Below, one piece after another: positions 47,062 to 58,809 of a DNA stretch of 64,000 nucleotides. The stretch is from Acephala macrosclerotiorum (taxonomy: Eukaryota > Ascomycota > Leotiomycetes > Helotiales > Mollisiaceae): the NCBI GenBank assembly GCA_014904845.1, contig MU119209.1, forward strand, positions 449,380 to 513,379. The letters run 5' to 3'. The position numbers were made by a program, and so were the translations under genes. A model generated the notes under the pieces. That model worked only from the letters and a program-made list of their open reading frames with translations, did not search any database and was not told where the DNA came from. Every line of letters starts with the position of its first letter. Within the stretch, counting starts at the first letter, position 1.

Positions 47062-48142
47062 TTTGACCTTAATCTGTTGTGTTCGCTCCGTTGCTTGCTT
47101 AGGGTTCTTCTTTTCTTCTCACCTCTTCAAGTTAGTGTCGCTTGTGCCAGAATCTCTGGAGCCATACTCCTACTCTTAATATCAGATTGTCCGTTCTCCC
47201 AATCCTTTGATCTCAGCACTTAGAAGCAAAAAGCCCGTCCTGACAGACCTACGAATAGTAGCTTTAGGGTCGGAGAATGTTTGTTCAGGAAGTAATATAT
47301 AACGCCCCGTCTTCACACTTATAAGCAGGACAATTGTTTTCTTTTCAAGAGCTTAAGTGACTAACGGCATAGCCCACCACTTTGGCGTAACTATGATGGA
47401 GATCATCGTAAAGTATGCACAAGTGATGAACGACTACCGTACCTGGAGGACACCCAAGGCTGCGCTCATTGAACTTCGAATTGTGCCAGAAGTTAATAAT
47501 ATACTAGACAGCCGCCCCTAAGAAAGGCAAAGTCACAAGAAAGAGACTGCCACACTATGAGCCCATGCCTAGCTGCCCTGGCGGCATCGTGTCTTGCAAT
47601 TGTATTATGGTGAGCACTTGCTCGAGCTTATCAATGTGCTTCGTATCGTTACTTTCTTCCGAGTCCGATCAGCATTATCTCACAACTACAATCACATTCA
47701 CAGCACTCGAGGCACAGAAGATTGATATAATTCATTGCTTGCTACCACCAAACAAACCGAAAGCATGCATAGAGAAGAGATCCTCATTGTGACTGTTGTT
47801 TGTTTGTTCATTCGTATCTTCTTTTCCGTGACCCTCTTTCCGTTCCCCTCAACCTTACTCCGGAGAGCGAAGTCGAGATGCACAGAAGAGATGTCAACGT
47901 TATGAGAAAGAGGAATTCCACCAATATAGGCAGACCTTTGTGTCCAAAATAGAGAGCGAAAAAGAGAGACCCATGGATTACACACATGCGAAAGCAGACC
48001 GCAAAAATAAGAAAACGAAATCATCCGAAACCCCTGTGCACCACCCATACCCCGCTATCCAGAGCTTTGGTTGACAATCTTACGCCCCCGGTCCGTTTCC
48101 TTCAGCAGATACTCCCATCGAGATGCTGCATAAGTAGGTAGT
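47062..48142. other. Intergenic; may hold a missing 5' exon
   Basis: About 1.1 kb. The left part should contain the promoter and perhaps the first exon of the gene at 46321-47061; the right part is the 3' UTR of the NBR1-like gene. A TATATAT-like tract lies near 47295-47305. Confidence 0.45.
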
Positions 48143-50881
48143 CTACTTCTTGGCAATCTTCTCCTGCTCAGCGAGGAATTCCTCGTCGCTAGCATCAAGG
48201 ATATCGTACTCCTCGTCGGTCATGAAACCATCATCGGTCTCAGACTCCTCGAGAACCTCTTCACCGAACTCCTCGAACTCCTCGTCGTCCTCGGCAACCT
48301 CAGGCTCGGCAGTGACCTCCTCATGGATGCTAGAGGCTGGTGATTCCTTCTCCAGCTTGGGGAAGATCATCTGGCTACCCTCGGCCTCGACCTTGGGCTC
48401 GACAGTCTCCTCTTTGGGTTGCTCCTTGACGACTGGTGTGGGCTCCTTGACGTTAACATCGCACCACAGTCTGTGACCGAACTTCTCTCCGTCTGGACCG
48501 GTGAGACGCCAGTACGAGATGTTGTTACCAGCACGGGCTGGAGTTCTCATCAAGACGGTGAAGCCAGCCTCCTGGCCAGGAGCAACCTCAGTGTAGCAGG
48601 TAGTGCTCTCAGCAGCAGAAACGAGCTCGTGAACACTGGCTGGGTGCTCAGGGTCGACAGCGCACATGTTGTCACCACCAACGAACTTGACGGTGCATCC
48701 AGCAGGCCAAGAGGTCTTGCCACCGTTGCGGAGATACCAAGTCTGCTCGAAGACGCAGTTTGGTGGAAGTGTGGTGCCATCGGCAATGACATCACGGACG
48801 AAGTGGGCAACCAACTCCTCCTTGACAGCTGCGGCAGGAAGTTCCTTAGCCTCCTCGGTCTTGATCTCGGGGACCTTCTCAGCCTCAACCTCCTCAGCCT
48901 TGACGGGCTCCGTTGGTTGCAAGTCAGCAACAGTCTGGACCTGAGTGGCAGCGTTGGTGGATTGAGCTGGGGTAGTCTCAGTAGCCTTGTGTGTAGTGCG
49001 GCCACGGCGATCACCCATAACTGGCAGACGTTGACCATCTTCATGATCACCGAGAGTGGTGACGCTCACATTGCGGACAGGAGTCTTAAATTTGATGAGG
49101 GGATGGGTCTTGTTATGTGGGTTGGATGGGCTAGCCTCACAGCTGGCACAGAAGTCGGTATCGTGGCAAACGGCACACTTGTATCGGTCACCCTTGATGT
49201 AAGATTGGGTACCATTGGAGTTGTTGCAAAGAGGACCATCGCAATAGATACCGTGGTGACGAGCCTTGGTAGCATATGATCTGGACAAAGCGGCAAGGTC
49301 ATGGAGGGGTTCGTAGATGGGTACAAAGCGGTGACCAGCGTGGATGAAGCTAGCGTTGGGTTGGCAAGCCGAGCAGAAGTCCCAGTCTGGGCAGTCGAGG
49401 CACTTATGGCGAACACCGTAGATGTACTTGTCACAACCATCACAGATGGCATTGTGTCCAACATTACGGCCAGGGGCAAGAAGAGTCTCGGCAACGATGT
49501 TGAGTTGGGTGTTCTCGACAGCTGGCTCGAAAGCGTGCTTGGGGTGGTGGCCATGCTCCATACCGATATGGCAAGCGATGCAAAGGTCGTAGTCGGGGCA
49601 TGTAGTGCAGGTAACGAAGTTCTCCTCGGTAAGCTCTATTATCATGTTAGCAAATGATCATATGTTGTTATAGATGTATTTATGACGTACCTTGAATGCA
49701 AGAGTTGCAGGTGCGGGTAGCAACTGGAATTTGCAAATCAGAGATAGCCTTCTCGACAGACTTGACTTTAGGAGGCATGGTCTCAGTCGTGCTGTTGATG
49801 ACTTTTCCGTCCTTCACGATACGCTTGAGAAGCCAATGGTCCTCGCCTTGGCAGAGAACTCCATCGTCAACGCAGGATTGGCAGAGATCAAAGTCACCAT
49901 CCTCGCAAGTGCCGCAGTGGTAGTGAACATCAGGGATAGATCTGTCGCAGTGGTTGCAGTAAACGGTGAATACGCTGACAGTCTCGGCAGAGGCTGGGCG
50001 GTTGCGACGCTCACTGGAGAGGGACGCAAGCTCTGCGAACCACTTGTCACGGGCAGCAGTACCACGAGTGACTGGAATCTCGGTGCTCGAGCAGGTATTC
50101 ATTCTGGGAGCCTCCTTGTGATGATACATGCTTGCAGTATTGCGATGGATATAGCTCTCAGATTGGGTTGGACCACAGCAAGAAGAGTTGACGACAGGAG
50201 GGAAAGCACAGCTGGGGATTGGGCTTGGGATAGAGATCTCGCGGGAGCCTTTGATGAGCAAATCCTCGAATCCGCGTTGAAGTTCTGCGACGGAACCTGC
50301 GAAGGTAGCCTTTTCGGAATAGTCGACTGTAGAAGGAGCTTGCGGAGTTGGGGGTGTGGGCTCAACGAGGGTCTCAGCGATGGATTGACGCTCGACAACT
50401 GGGCTGACTGGGGCAGGCTCTTGTTCTTCGTCTTCAACGGTAGCTGGCTTCGGTGTAACAGGCTCCTTATCCTTGACGGTCACCTTGAGACGAAGCTTGA
50501 GCTTTGCCTTCGCAGCACGATAGAGTTGCTTGTAGACGGAGGTATTGTTTGCGTCGAGGACGATGAAGGCTGCGGCACTGTCGGAATAGCGCTCGAAGAC
50601 GGCTTCGGAGGAGGGTGGGATAGAAAGGAGGAATCGAAGCTGTGCGCAAGATACGGGTTAGATACAGTTCTTTGACGCAATCAAGGATACAAAAACGCAG
50701 AATGGTGAACGGGATCAGGCTGGGGAGCCTCATCAGGAGCTTGTGACACCATACATACCTTATCGGGAAGAGTGCTCGCATTCAAGTCCTTGAGCGGGAG
50801 CTTGAATCGACGGTTGGCACCCTCGATATTGATCTTCAATGTGACCAGAGTGTCCTGGTTCGTAGCGGAGGTCGACGCCAT
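48143..50881 (-). CDS. NBR1: NBR1-like selective autophagy receptor (ZZ fingers, FW domain, LIR)
   Basis: Three minus-strand exons, 50881-50759, 50639-49691 and 49635-48143, give 854 residues. Residues 1-95 resemble a PB1-type ubiquitin-like fold (LVTLKINIEGANRRFKLPL, then FIVLD). Four ZZ zinc fingers follow, about 268-314, 351-400, 420-466 and 486-538, each with paired CxxC motifs. The FW (four-tryptophan) domain is at about 632-752, with Trp in TWYLRN, SWPAG, YWRL and LWCDV. The acidic C-terminus holds a canonical Atg8-interacting motif, DEEYDIL, at residues 834-837. NBR1 proteins bring ubiquitinated cargo, or in fission yeast vacuolar hydrolases, to Atg8 membranes or endosomes. No UBA domain is seen after the FW domain, as in other fungal members. 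Codon use, especially in the last exon, is strongly biased toward C/G-ending preferred codons compared with neighbours, which suggests high expression. An alternative start is five codons upstream. Confidence 0.92.
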
Positions 50882-52442
50882 GGCTGCTATGATCAAGGCT
50901 GGAAGTTGTCAGATAATGAGCTCCAGCGGTGACGATAACGACTGTATCAGGATGGGGGAACGAACTGTAGACAGTTCAGCGTACAAAGCCCTCGTCGATA
51001 CGAAGGATAATTGTTGCGATGATCGAGTAAGATCAAGATGGTGTGGTGGATCGATCTTGGTGATGATGGAAGGAAGAGACCGATGGTGGGAAGTGGGAAG
51101 AGGGTGAGGGGAGGTTAGATGCCTGGAGCTCGACAACCGTTTAGCGCTAGCGCCACGAGGCGAGAGGCGAGCGGCGAGCTTGGAAGGCAGGACGAGCCTA
51201 CGCAAGCTGAACGGCAAATCAAACTTCCAGAACAGCCCGGAAAGTCGAAGGCAAAACAACGAGGCAGATAATGTTAGAAGTAAACTTTGTTTTGCTCCTG
51301 GACTTTATGGACGTTGTGTTAATCGTTGTTGTTGTTGGTGATTGTTCACAAGTTGTTGGAGAAGCTGACGCAAGGGTGGTGATGTCTCCGTGACCACAGT
51401 TAGCGAGCCGGATAAGACTTTGGGTAGTCCGAGTCACGAGGGCGAACGTACGATCGATGGAGGAGGTGAATAGGATTCAAGATGCTCAGTGTTAACGCGC
51501 GTTGAGTTTCATGTTGCCTGTCTCTATCGAGGATGAATTCTACTCCTATTTCACATTCCTTTGCTCCCTATCTTGCCTTGCCTCCTTTCGAAACTCACCG
51601 TATACGCCCGTAAGGCGGCAGAATCAAACCCGAAACATCGTCCACCTGTTAATCGAGCAGTTCCTATAGTCGCCAGTACATATAGGCTGGCAGTCTTTTT
51701 AACAATGTATATCATTCCAAAGACTTTTCACAAGGTTTTAATCACTGCAGGATTCGGTGTCATGAGGTAATCCGAGACATTCTCCTCGGCAATTTGGCCA
51801 CCACTTTCGAGGGCTTACCATACGAAAGGAGGCCGCTGCCTGATACCCACTCAAACCTCCCTCGGCTCTGACTTACAGCATGTAATCATTTCAGGCTCCC
51901 ACTGAGCTTTATCACATAGTTCGTACAACAGGCAAGAGCCTCACCGATGCCTTCCTCAAATATGCACAGACCTGGAACTTCGGTTCTTAATCAATGTCAT
52001 CATCCACTGAATTGCTCCTTGTTTAAGACTACACTACAACTACCTAACTCTATCCGCCACCACACCCAAAGCCAACGTTGGGCGAGACGAATGCATCAGA
52101 GGAATCTTTCTTAAACAACAATGATGAAGAATACCATCATGCAACAACCCAGATACTGAAATCGCACCCAGCCGAAAAGCGTGTAGCTGAATGCATGACC
52201 CGAGACCAGTTGCAGCCCAAAATATACCCCAATATGACAGCAAAGAGTGTCAGGGCATACCGAGGACAACCAATAGAACCTTCTTTCGAAGATTGTCGAC
52301 AACACAAGATATATTTTCCGCGGACAAACGGCAATGGAGAAAATAGCAGCAACGCTTCCAAAACGCACAATGAAAACCCATCATGACCAGGACAAGATCG
52401 CTGAAAGCATTAAAGAGAATATAACAATCGGCAGAAAGACAT
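50882..52442. other. Intergenic, NBR1-like promoter
   Basis: 1.56 kb. The part next to 50881 is the NBR1-like promoter and leader. The part near 52.4 kb is the 3' side of the Barentsz-like gene. Only short chance frames are present. Confidence 0.55.
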
Positions 52443-54667
52443 CTACTGCGGGTAATAGACCACGCTTTGAGGTGCCTGTGGATAGTAGAACCCATCTGGA
52501 CTCGGTGTCATCATGCCACCCATCCCTACCACGCCACCAACTTGCTGCATCGGATATGACGGAGGAGGTTGGTATGCCGGGAAGTTCGCAACAGCAGGAA
52601 TTTGTGCAGCATCGTAATAGTACACCATGCCATTGACTTCCTGGGCCACCAAACCCGCAGGAGCAGCTTGCGAACCGTTATTGTCTGATTGCTGTGGTCC
52701 TGAAGGAGGATATGACTGTTGTTGCTGTGGTTGAGTCGGCATGAATTGAGGTGCTCCACCTGGTGGTGCCATCTGCTGATTGAACGTTTGTGGGTAGTAG
52801 TATCCTTGCGGTGGTGGCATAACATGGAATTGTTGGGGGTAAAAGTTTTGTGGTGGTTGTTGATAGGGGTTTGGCTGGAAAGGTTGCGCATGAATGGCTC
52901 TTTCTGGAATTTGTGATAATGGGGTACCAGTCGAAGCTTGACTCGGGTATGAAGGGTTTCGTGAATGTAACATATTATCATGCTGATAGTTGTTGCCGTT
53001 GACCTGGATGGGTACTTGTTGGTGGAATGGCTGCTGAGATTGTTGTTGAGGAGGGTTGAATGATAAGGTCGCGGGTGATTCGATATCTGCAACTGACACT
53101 GCCTTTTGAGGACGAGGTTGATGCATCGGAATAGGATTTGGTCGATTCTCACGGAACGTAGGCTTCTGAGGAAGCGGGTATGTCTGTGGTCGAGGGAGGT
53201 CATCGATCGAGTTTGACGCTTGTGGTGAGCCATTTGTGTAAACAGCATCAGCGCTCTGTAATTGTGGCGGCTGGACTGATTGGCTTGCGGGAGGTAATTT
53301 AACGACTGGAATTGGTCGAGCTGGGTCCATGTTCAGTTGTTGACGTGACATTGTCGAGCCAGTGGGAGAGACAAGACCATCCCGGTTGACCTCGCGCGCA
53401 AGTGATGAACGGCGACTCATAGCCACACTAGGAGAGTATGCACTGCCGAACATACTGCCACCAAAGACACTGGTTCTTCTAGAGTATCCTCCAATAGAGC
53501 CAAGTACCGATCGTCCTCTGCCACGACCACCAAAGCCTTGCTGGTTTGGTCTCATGGCCCGAGGTATAAATATGAAGGACCTGTCAACCGCAGGGAATAT
53601 ATAACGTGGTGGATGATTTGGAAGAGAAATCCGAACAGGTTTGTCGCGGCGCAACGGTGGACGGTGATCCGGTAGACGGGTGTATTGCTTCCATGGAATT
53701 CCAGGAAACACAACAGGCTCCTTCATCGTCGACAACAGCACTCGTACTTGGACATTTCCGACATGTTTTGTTACCGAAAGTGCTCGGTTCACTGGTGCTG
53801 CTTTCGAAGCACTAATAGGTACTCGTGAGGGCATATGCGAGCCGCCATTGGAATAGTTGGAGGCCTGGAGGTTTCGAGGACTAGGCTCAGTTATGACTTC
53901 GTGCATGTCGTGTGTCCAGGGAGCATCCGTAGGTTCGAAGGATTGAGGCATTTGACTAGATATCATCAGCATCAAGCTATAAAGCTGTAAAAGGTTATTA
54001 TAACATACTTGGATGGTGCAAATGGGCCGCCAATGCCTGGTCTTCCTCGACCTCGACCTCTGCCAAAAGGGCGGAACCCATTTGCAGCAGGACCAGAATG
54101 ACGATGATCATGCATGAAGAAAGCTCCCCTGTTGGGTACAAAGGCTGGATCCGCATCCCGCTTCTTCTTGTATTCCTCGTGTTCTCTTCGTCGGCGTTCG
54201 TGAGGTAGCTCTTGAGGCCGGTCCATCTGCGCAGTGGAATTTACCACAGCTGGTGACGGGATCTGTTCCTCTTCATCCTCCCGCAGATCCTCAAAGTTAA
54301 CTTCCTCAACAGCTCCATTCTGATCTGAAAGCTTGAGGCCATTCAGCATCAAATCCATATCACTAGTACCGTTTGTAAGCGGTTTCTTGGTTCCCTCCGT
54401 AATGCCGTTGGTCGAAAGCTGCTTGACATCTTTGGGTTGTCTCTGGGCATTTCCGTTGACCTTTGGTAGCTCGGAAGGGTCAGCGGCAGCTGCTCCAATT
54501 GTGCTGACCTCGTCCCCTTCCTGTGCGTCATCCTCATCACTTATTAACGACCCCTCACTCAGAGAATCATCATCCAGGTCCGCAAGGTCAGGTCCTCCTT
54601 CCTCATCGCCTTCGTCCTCAACCCGCCTTCGAATGGCAGCTATGTCCTTCCTGCGTCGGTGAACCAT
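52443..54667 (-). CDS. Barentsz/CASC3-like protein (Btz, exon-junction-complex type)
   Basis: Two minus-strand exons, 54667-54009 and 53955-52443, give 723 residues. The start MVHRRRKDIAAIRRR is chosen at 54667; an upstream in-frame Met at 54880 would add 71 residues of poor composition. An acidic N-terminus is followed by the Btz (SELOR) signature DPAFVPNRGAFFMHDHR at about residues 173-189, next to an RG-rich run. After the intron comes APWTHDMHE, which resembles the second WxHD part of SELOR, then RSFIFIPRAMRPNQQG and another RG-rich stretch. The last 300 residues are rich in Gln, Pro and Tyr, typical of RNA-binding, condensate-prone tails. Barentsz/CASC3 clamps eIF4A-III on mRNA in the exon junction complex and acts in mRNA localisation, decay and translation. 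The family call rests mainly on the SELOR motif. Confidence 0.82.
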
Positions 54668-55971
54668 CTTGAGGAAGTGTGTAGGCTGTCGTTCGAGATG
54701 CGACGGGTTGGCGGGCGAGCGTTGAGGATTGAAGGGGGCAATATTTCGTGACAGATCATGCAGTGGCGTTGATGAACGGATATGTACCGCCCGCGGCAAT
54801 AAATGTGTATAGGCGACAATCTCTGTACCAGTGGATGTTGAGCAGTCTGAATGGCGAAATACCTGCCGCCGATGGAGCAAAGTCGAGAAGCGGAAGTAGG
54901 AGGTTTGAAAGTTGAGGAGGCTGATGAAAGCTGCCTTCTATTTCTTACCCTTGTCAGGTATCGCGCCTTCTGCGCGCTAAACCATAAGCGAATATCGATG
55001 ATCTGGGGGAAGGAACGACCGTCCTCGAACCTCTAAATTTGTATTGTAACCCGGACGGACGATATTGTTTTATATAAGGAATTCAATGTGCTCAATTGTA
55101 TTTGTTATTCAGTGAAGTGTCATTGTTTTCTTCATCGTGTCCAAGCCAAATGCCTGGTGACCAGACACGGCACATTTTCTCCTCCTCAATGACACCGAAG
55201 TCAAAGTCTATTTCATAAGATAAAGAGGGGGCCTGTATCTCATCTTACGCCACGCACAAACGGCTATTCGTGGAGTTCAGACATCGTTTTCTTATCTTGA
55301 AAGTCTTCAGATAAATATTGAACCAGAAATGTCTTTAGTTGCTTTTTCCTGCATCACGTGTCAGTATGCAAGTCAACGTGGACTCTTTGAGAGCTGCATA
55401 TTGTATTAATCCGGTCAAAACAAACAGCTGAGGCCAATATTTGGGTTCAACAACATGTTCTTGGTATTCTGGTGTATTTAAGCCACTCAAAAAGTATCAC
55501 AGATCCACTTTGAAACTTTGCTCCCGAACTTTCAGCCAAGCGGAATCGACGAGGATGTAAGTCATAAAGGGTTGGATCTGAAGCCATGTCAATATTCCCG
55601 AGATGTGGTTGCTGCGGGAATTGAGTTTGTGTTATCCGGTTCGTCCCGTGGCGTTGGAAGTGGTGGAGATGCGTGAACATACCAAGTGTGTGTTGGCAGT
55701 CAACACCGCATGACAGGCTGACCTGTAAAGCTTTGCATCGGGATCTCGGATTGTGGAGCTGTTCTAGTGTTGCAAGCTTCTGCTGTACAGTCAGCATTGT
55801 AATGTATCGTAAAGCAGCCAGAGCATTGACCTCAGCAAGGAGTTAAGTTGATTACATTTAGTTTTCTACACACAATATTAGCTCTGCTCCCTAAACCCCA
55901 AACTCTTCTCAAGGATTCATATACAATATCCCCGTCTCCATTCTTGCGTATTTCCTTACTTCCATTTTCAA
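54668..55971. other. Intergenic between divergent genes
   Basis: 1.3 kb upstream of both the Barentsz-like gene (-) and the small gene at 55972 (+). A chance minus-strand frame lies at 55797-55447. No RNA gene recognised. Confidence 0.55.
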
Positions 55972-56427
55972 ATGTCCTCGGTGTATCATGAGATGACGGA
56001 AGGTAGATATACCTCCAGAACCAATCTCCTTTCTATGCCCAGCACCACCTCCACCCCATCTTCCTCATCAAGATCCCAAGCATTCAACAACTCTCTACAC
56101 TGCATCGCCTCTTACCAAGCTACAATGAATCACAAACTGGAGGTAATGGAGGGTTTAGCCGCCGGTATCGGATTTCGTAGAAGACATCAGATTTGTCTGG
56201 TTCTGAATACGACGGCCTATCAATCTCAGGACTTCGAAGACAAGAGATCGAGTCCTGAAGGGTTGGCTTATCGAAGGCTACAAATAGATGAAATCCAGAG
56301 TAGAAATTTGAAAATGAAGCTAAGAAAGATTTTGAGGTTTGCAAATGAGGAGCTCGCTTCTATCATTGTAAATAGTGGTAAACCAATGTACCCAACAATG
56401 GAGGACATCGTCGACGGACATCATTGA
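55972..56427 (+). CDS. Small unrecognised protein, 151 residues
   Basis: A single intronless frame. The first 40 residues are Ser/Thr-rich. The rest looks folded and mainly helical (GLAAGIGFRRRHQICLVL, AYRRLQIDEIQSRNLKMKLRKILRFANEELASIIV). No signal peptide, Cys pattern or known motif. The natural composition and helical periodicity argue for a real gene, perhaps restricted to close relatives. It could also be the last exon of a longer gene, though the ATG at 55972 has an acceptable context. Confidence 0.6.
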   Translation: MSSVYHEMTEGRYTSRTNLLSMPSTTSTPSSSSRSQAFNNSLHCIASYQATMNHKLEVMEGLAAGIGFRRRHQICLVLNTTAYQSQDFEDKRSSPEGLAYRRLQIDEIQSRNLKMKLRKILRFANEELASIIVNSGKPMYPTMEDIVDGHH

Positions 56428-57046
56428 AGCACATACCACTCAATCATGTCAGACTAGAATATATCGTGTTTATTCTCATTGTTGCCTGTCTGCCCTGCTT
56501 CTACGTAATACATCAACGCAAGATCATCACCCTTCATCACCCTCATCCATAATATCAATCCATGCCTCCTAACGCCAGTCCGTCCAGCCTGTAGCCGGCC
56601 AGCGAAAGAAGCAGCAGCAGAAGCAGGAAACTTGCAGGCAAAAAACAAACCCTTGAGCCCCAACGCCAGTCCGATGATGAGCTCATGCGTGTACGGGAGG
56701 AAAATATGTACAAGAGCACGAAGAAACCCAAATAGCCCGAACCCATACCAATCTGCAATGCAGGAGAAAATTTGGCGAAAAGGGCAAGAAAGGAAGGACT
56801 AATCTACAGTGTGTATAACTTCCGAACGACGTTTTCCGGAACGCCTGTATATGTATTTTGTCGTAGCACAGCGAAGGCCATGGCCGACCGACAACCACGT
56901 ACCCAAAGTGCTGATGGGCTCAAAGCTGTGAACTCCAGCCATGAATCCGGGAAGGCAATGACCTTTGCTTCCCATTTTACTCTTCACAAAACTTTTATTC
57001 CCCTTAAAACCTTCCTCCGTAATCGTACATATAAGAAGAGAAGGTA
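56428..57046. other. Intergenic, convergent 3' ends
   Basis: About 620 bases between the small gene (+) and the bZIP gene (-). Nothing supported. Confidence 0.55.
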
Positions 57047-58809
57047 TTATGAGTATCGTCGTTGCATGCCTTGACCAGCCATGACCTGCTGTTGTTGTTG
57101 AGCATTCAAAGCAGCCATGCCATAAGGATTCATCTGGCCATTGATCTGGCCATTGATCTGGCCATTGTAGCTTCCTTCCAACATTTGGTGCATGCCCATT
57201 CCGGCAATGCCTTGCTGTTGGGAAACGGGGCAGTCTTTATGGGCCATAAGTATTGTCTTAAGATTGACAACCTCGTCGCGGAGTGCTGATAATTGAGCGT
57301 TGAGACTGTCGTTCTCGGCGGTGTAGATCTCAACTTTCTGTTGCAGGTTCTGAAGCCATTGCTTCTTTCTTTGTCTACACTTCAAGGCGGCGACCCTAGC
57401 AACATGTTAGAGTACATAGGGGTTGGAGGCACAAGTTTCTCACCTGTTGCGTTCAAGGAAGTTCTTTCTCTTCTCTTCGTCGGTCATCTTCTTGCCGTTG
57501 GCATGGTACTCGTCACCCTTATTCTCCTCTTGCTCATCATCGGAAGGAGGCTCCATGCTCATCGAATTGCCGTTATTGGCTTTCGACTTCTTACTGGCAG
57601 GACCCTTCGAGGCAGGCGCGTCGGCTTTTCGTCGTCCATTGACTGGAGCAGTCTCTTGGGTGGAGTTTCGCTTGCCCTTACCCCGTGTGTTTGGCCTGTT
57701 CTGCTCGTTCTCGTCAGAGAAACCGCTCATCTCACTAGCACCACGGCCTGAGTTGGTGCTGATGGATCCACCGTTTCGGTTGCCCATGTTTGGCGAAGTT
57801 TCTGATGACTGACCACCCATCTGCATCTGAGGATGAGCATGAACAGGCATTGGTTGTGGTGCCATGGTGTAGTGATTAGTATGTTGTGGTCCGTCGCGAG
57901 CTTGTGCGAGCAGGAAAAGACCATTCGCGGCGTCGTTAGCGTCGTGTTGATCGAAGTGACCTTGCATAGGAGGCTTCACTTCCATGCCATTGGGTATTTC
58001 TTGGGGTTGAGAGGTGATATTTGGTTGAGCCTGGATCGCATCTCTCTTCTGAACAGCAGCAGCATTCATAGCAGTGCGGTGGAAGTCGAGTGTAGTGGGT
58101 GTAGCGCCACCGGACGCAAGCTGACTGAATAATGCTTGGGAGTTTGGAGATGGCTCAGGGAACATAGAACCACCGCCACCAGGTGTCAAGCCAGATCTGA
58201 GACTAGATTCATTAGGTGTAGGGAATCCGCCTCGAAGATGATGTCCGTCGCTAAAGTAATCTTCCTTTTGAGGACCTGATAACATGGCAGGACTCAGAGG
58301 TCCCGACCGCAGGCCTCCCCAGAAGTTGGGTGTAGTTCCTGTTCCTAATATGCCTGCCGGCGAGGTCAACGCAGCGACAGACGGTAGCTTTGTACCACCA
58401 GGTGTCTGAACTTGTTGACCGTTGGCGAAAGAGAATTCGAAGGGATTGGTTTCGTGGGAAAGACCGTGGTTTCCTGAGAAGTAGTCTGGAGTATTCGATA
58501 CTTGTGGTGCAGGTCGCGGAGGGGGAGCGAGGGGCTCTGTATTCGTGGTCTCTGACTTTACAGCCTCTGTGGGCTTCGAGTCGCCATCTGTTAAGGAAGA
58601 CTCCATGTTAGCGATGTTGTTGGCATTGTCGCGCAGGCGCCGCAATGAAGAAAAAAGAACCAGCCTCTCCTAGCCATCGTGGTCGCAAAGCAGAAGGAAC
58701 GATATGAGACATCGATTGATTGCTTACCATGTGTCTTTGGAGGTTCAGCATTGAGTTGTACAGGTGACTTCGAGTCACCCTTCTTGGTCGTGTCTGGAGA
58801 GTTACCCAT
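57047..58809 (-). CDS. atfA: bZIP transcription factor of the ATF/CREB type (Atf1/AtfA-like)
   Basis: Three minus-strand exons, 58809-58728, 58587-57444 and 57395-57047, give 524 residues. The C-terminal bZIP has the basic region FLERNRVAALKCRQRKKQW (about 403-421), split by the second intron, followed by a leucine zipper to about 455 (LQQKVEIYTAENDSLNAQL). The N-terminal half is rich in Ser, Pro and Gly with repeated SP/TP sites and the conserved TPDYFSGNHGLS and NPFEFSF segments, like the stress (OSA-type) domain of Atf1. The C-terminal tail is Gln/Asn/Gly-rich. In fungi Atf1/AtfA is a target of the Hog1/Sty1 MAP kinase and controls oxidative and osmotic stress, conidial maturation and secondary metabolism, binding CRE sites (TGACGT). 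Four TGACGT half sites lie in the first 0.9 kb upstream. The intron 58727-58588 was set by the phase and the conserved DGDSKP joint. Confidence 0.92.
57132..57167. repeat. In-frame 12-base tandem repeat in the bZIP gene
   Basis: Three perfect copies of a 12-base unit (ATCTGGCCATTG on the plus strand) encode repeated Asn-Gly-Gln-Ile/Met in the C-terminal tail. A multiple of three, so copy-number change would keep the frame. Confidence 0.85.

Noticed and set aside
48419..50675. Very long plus-strand open frames (286 and 327 codons) opposite the NBR1-like gene
   Set aside because: They are mirror frames caused by the strong codon bias of the real minus-strand gene, and they run across its introns without domains of their own.
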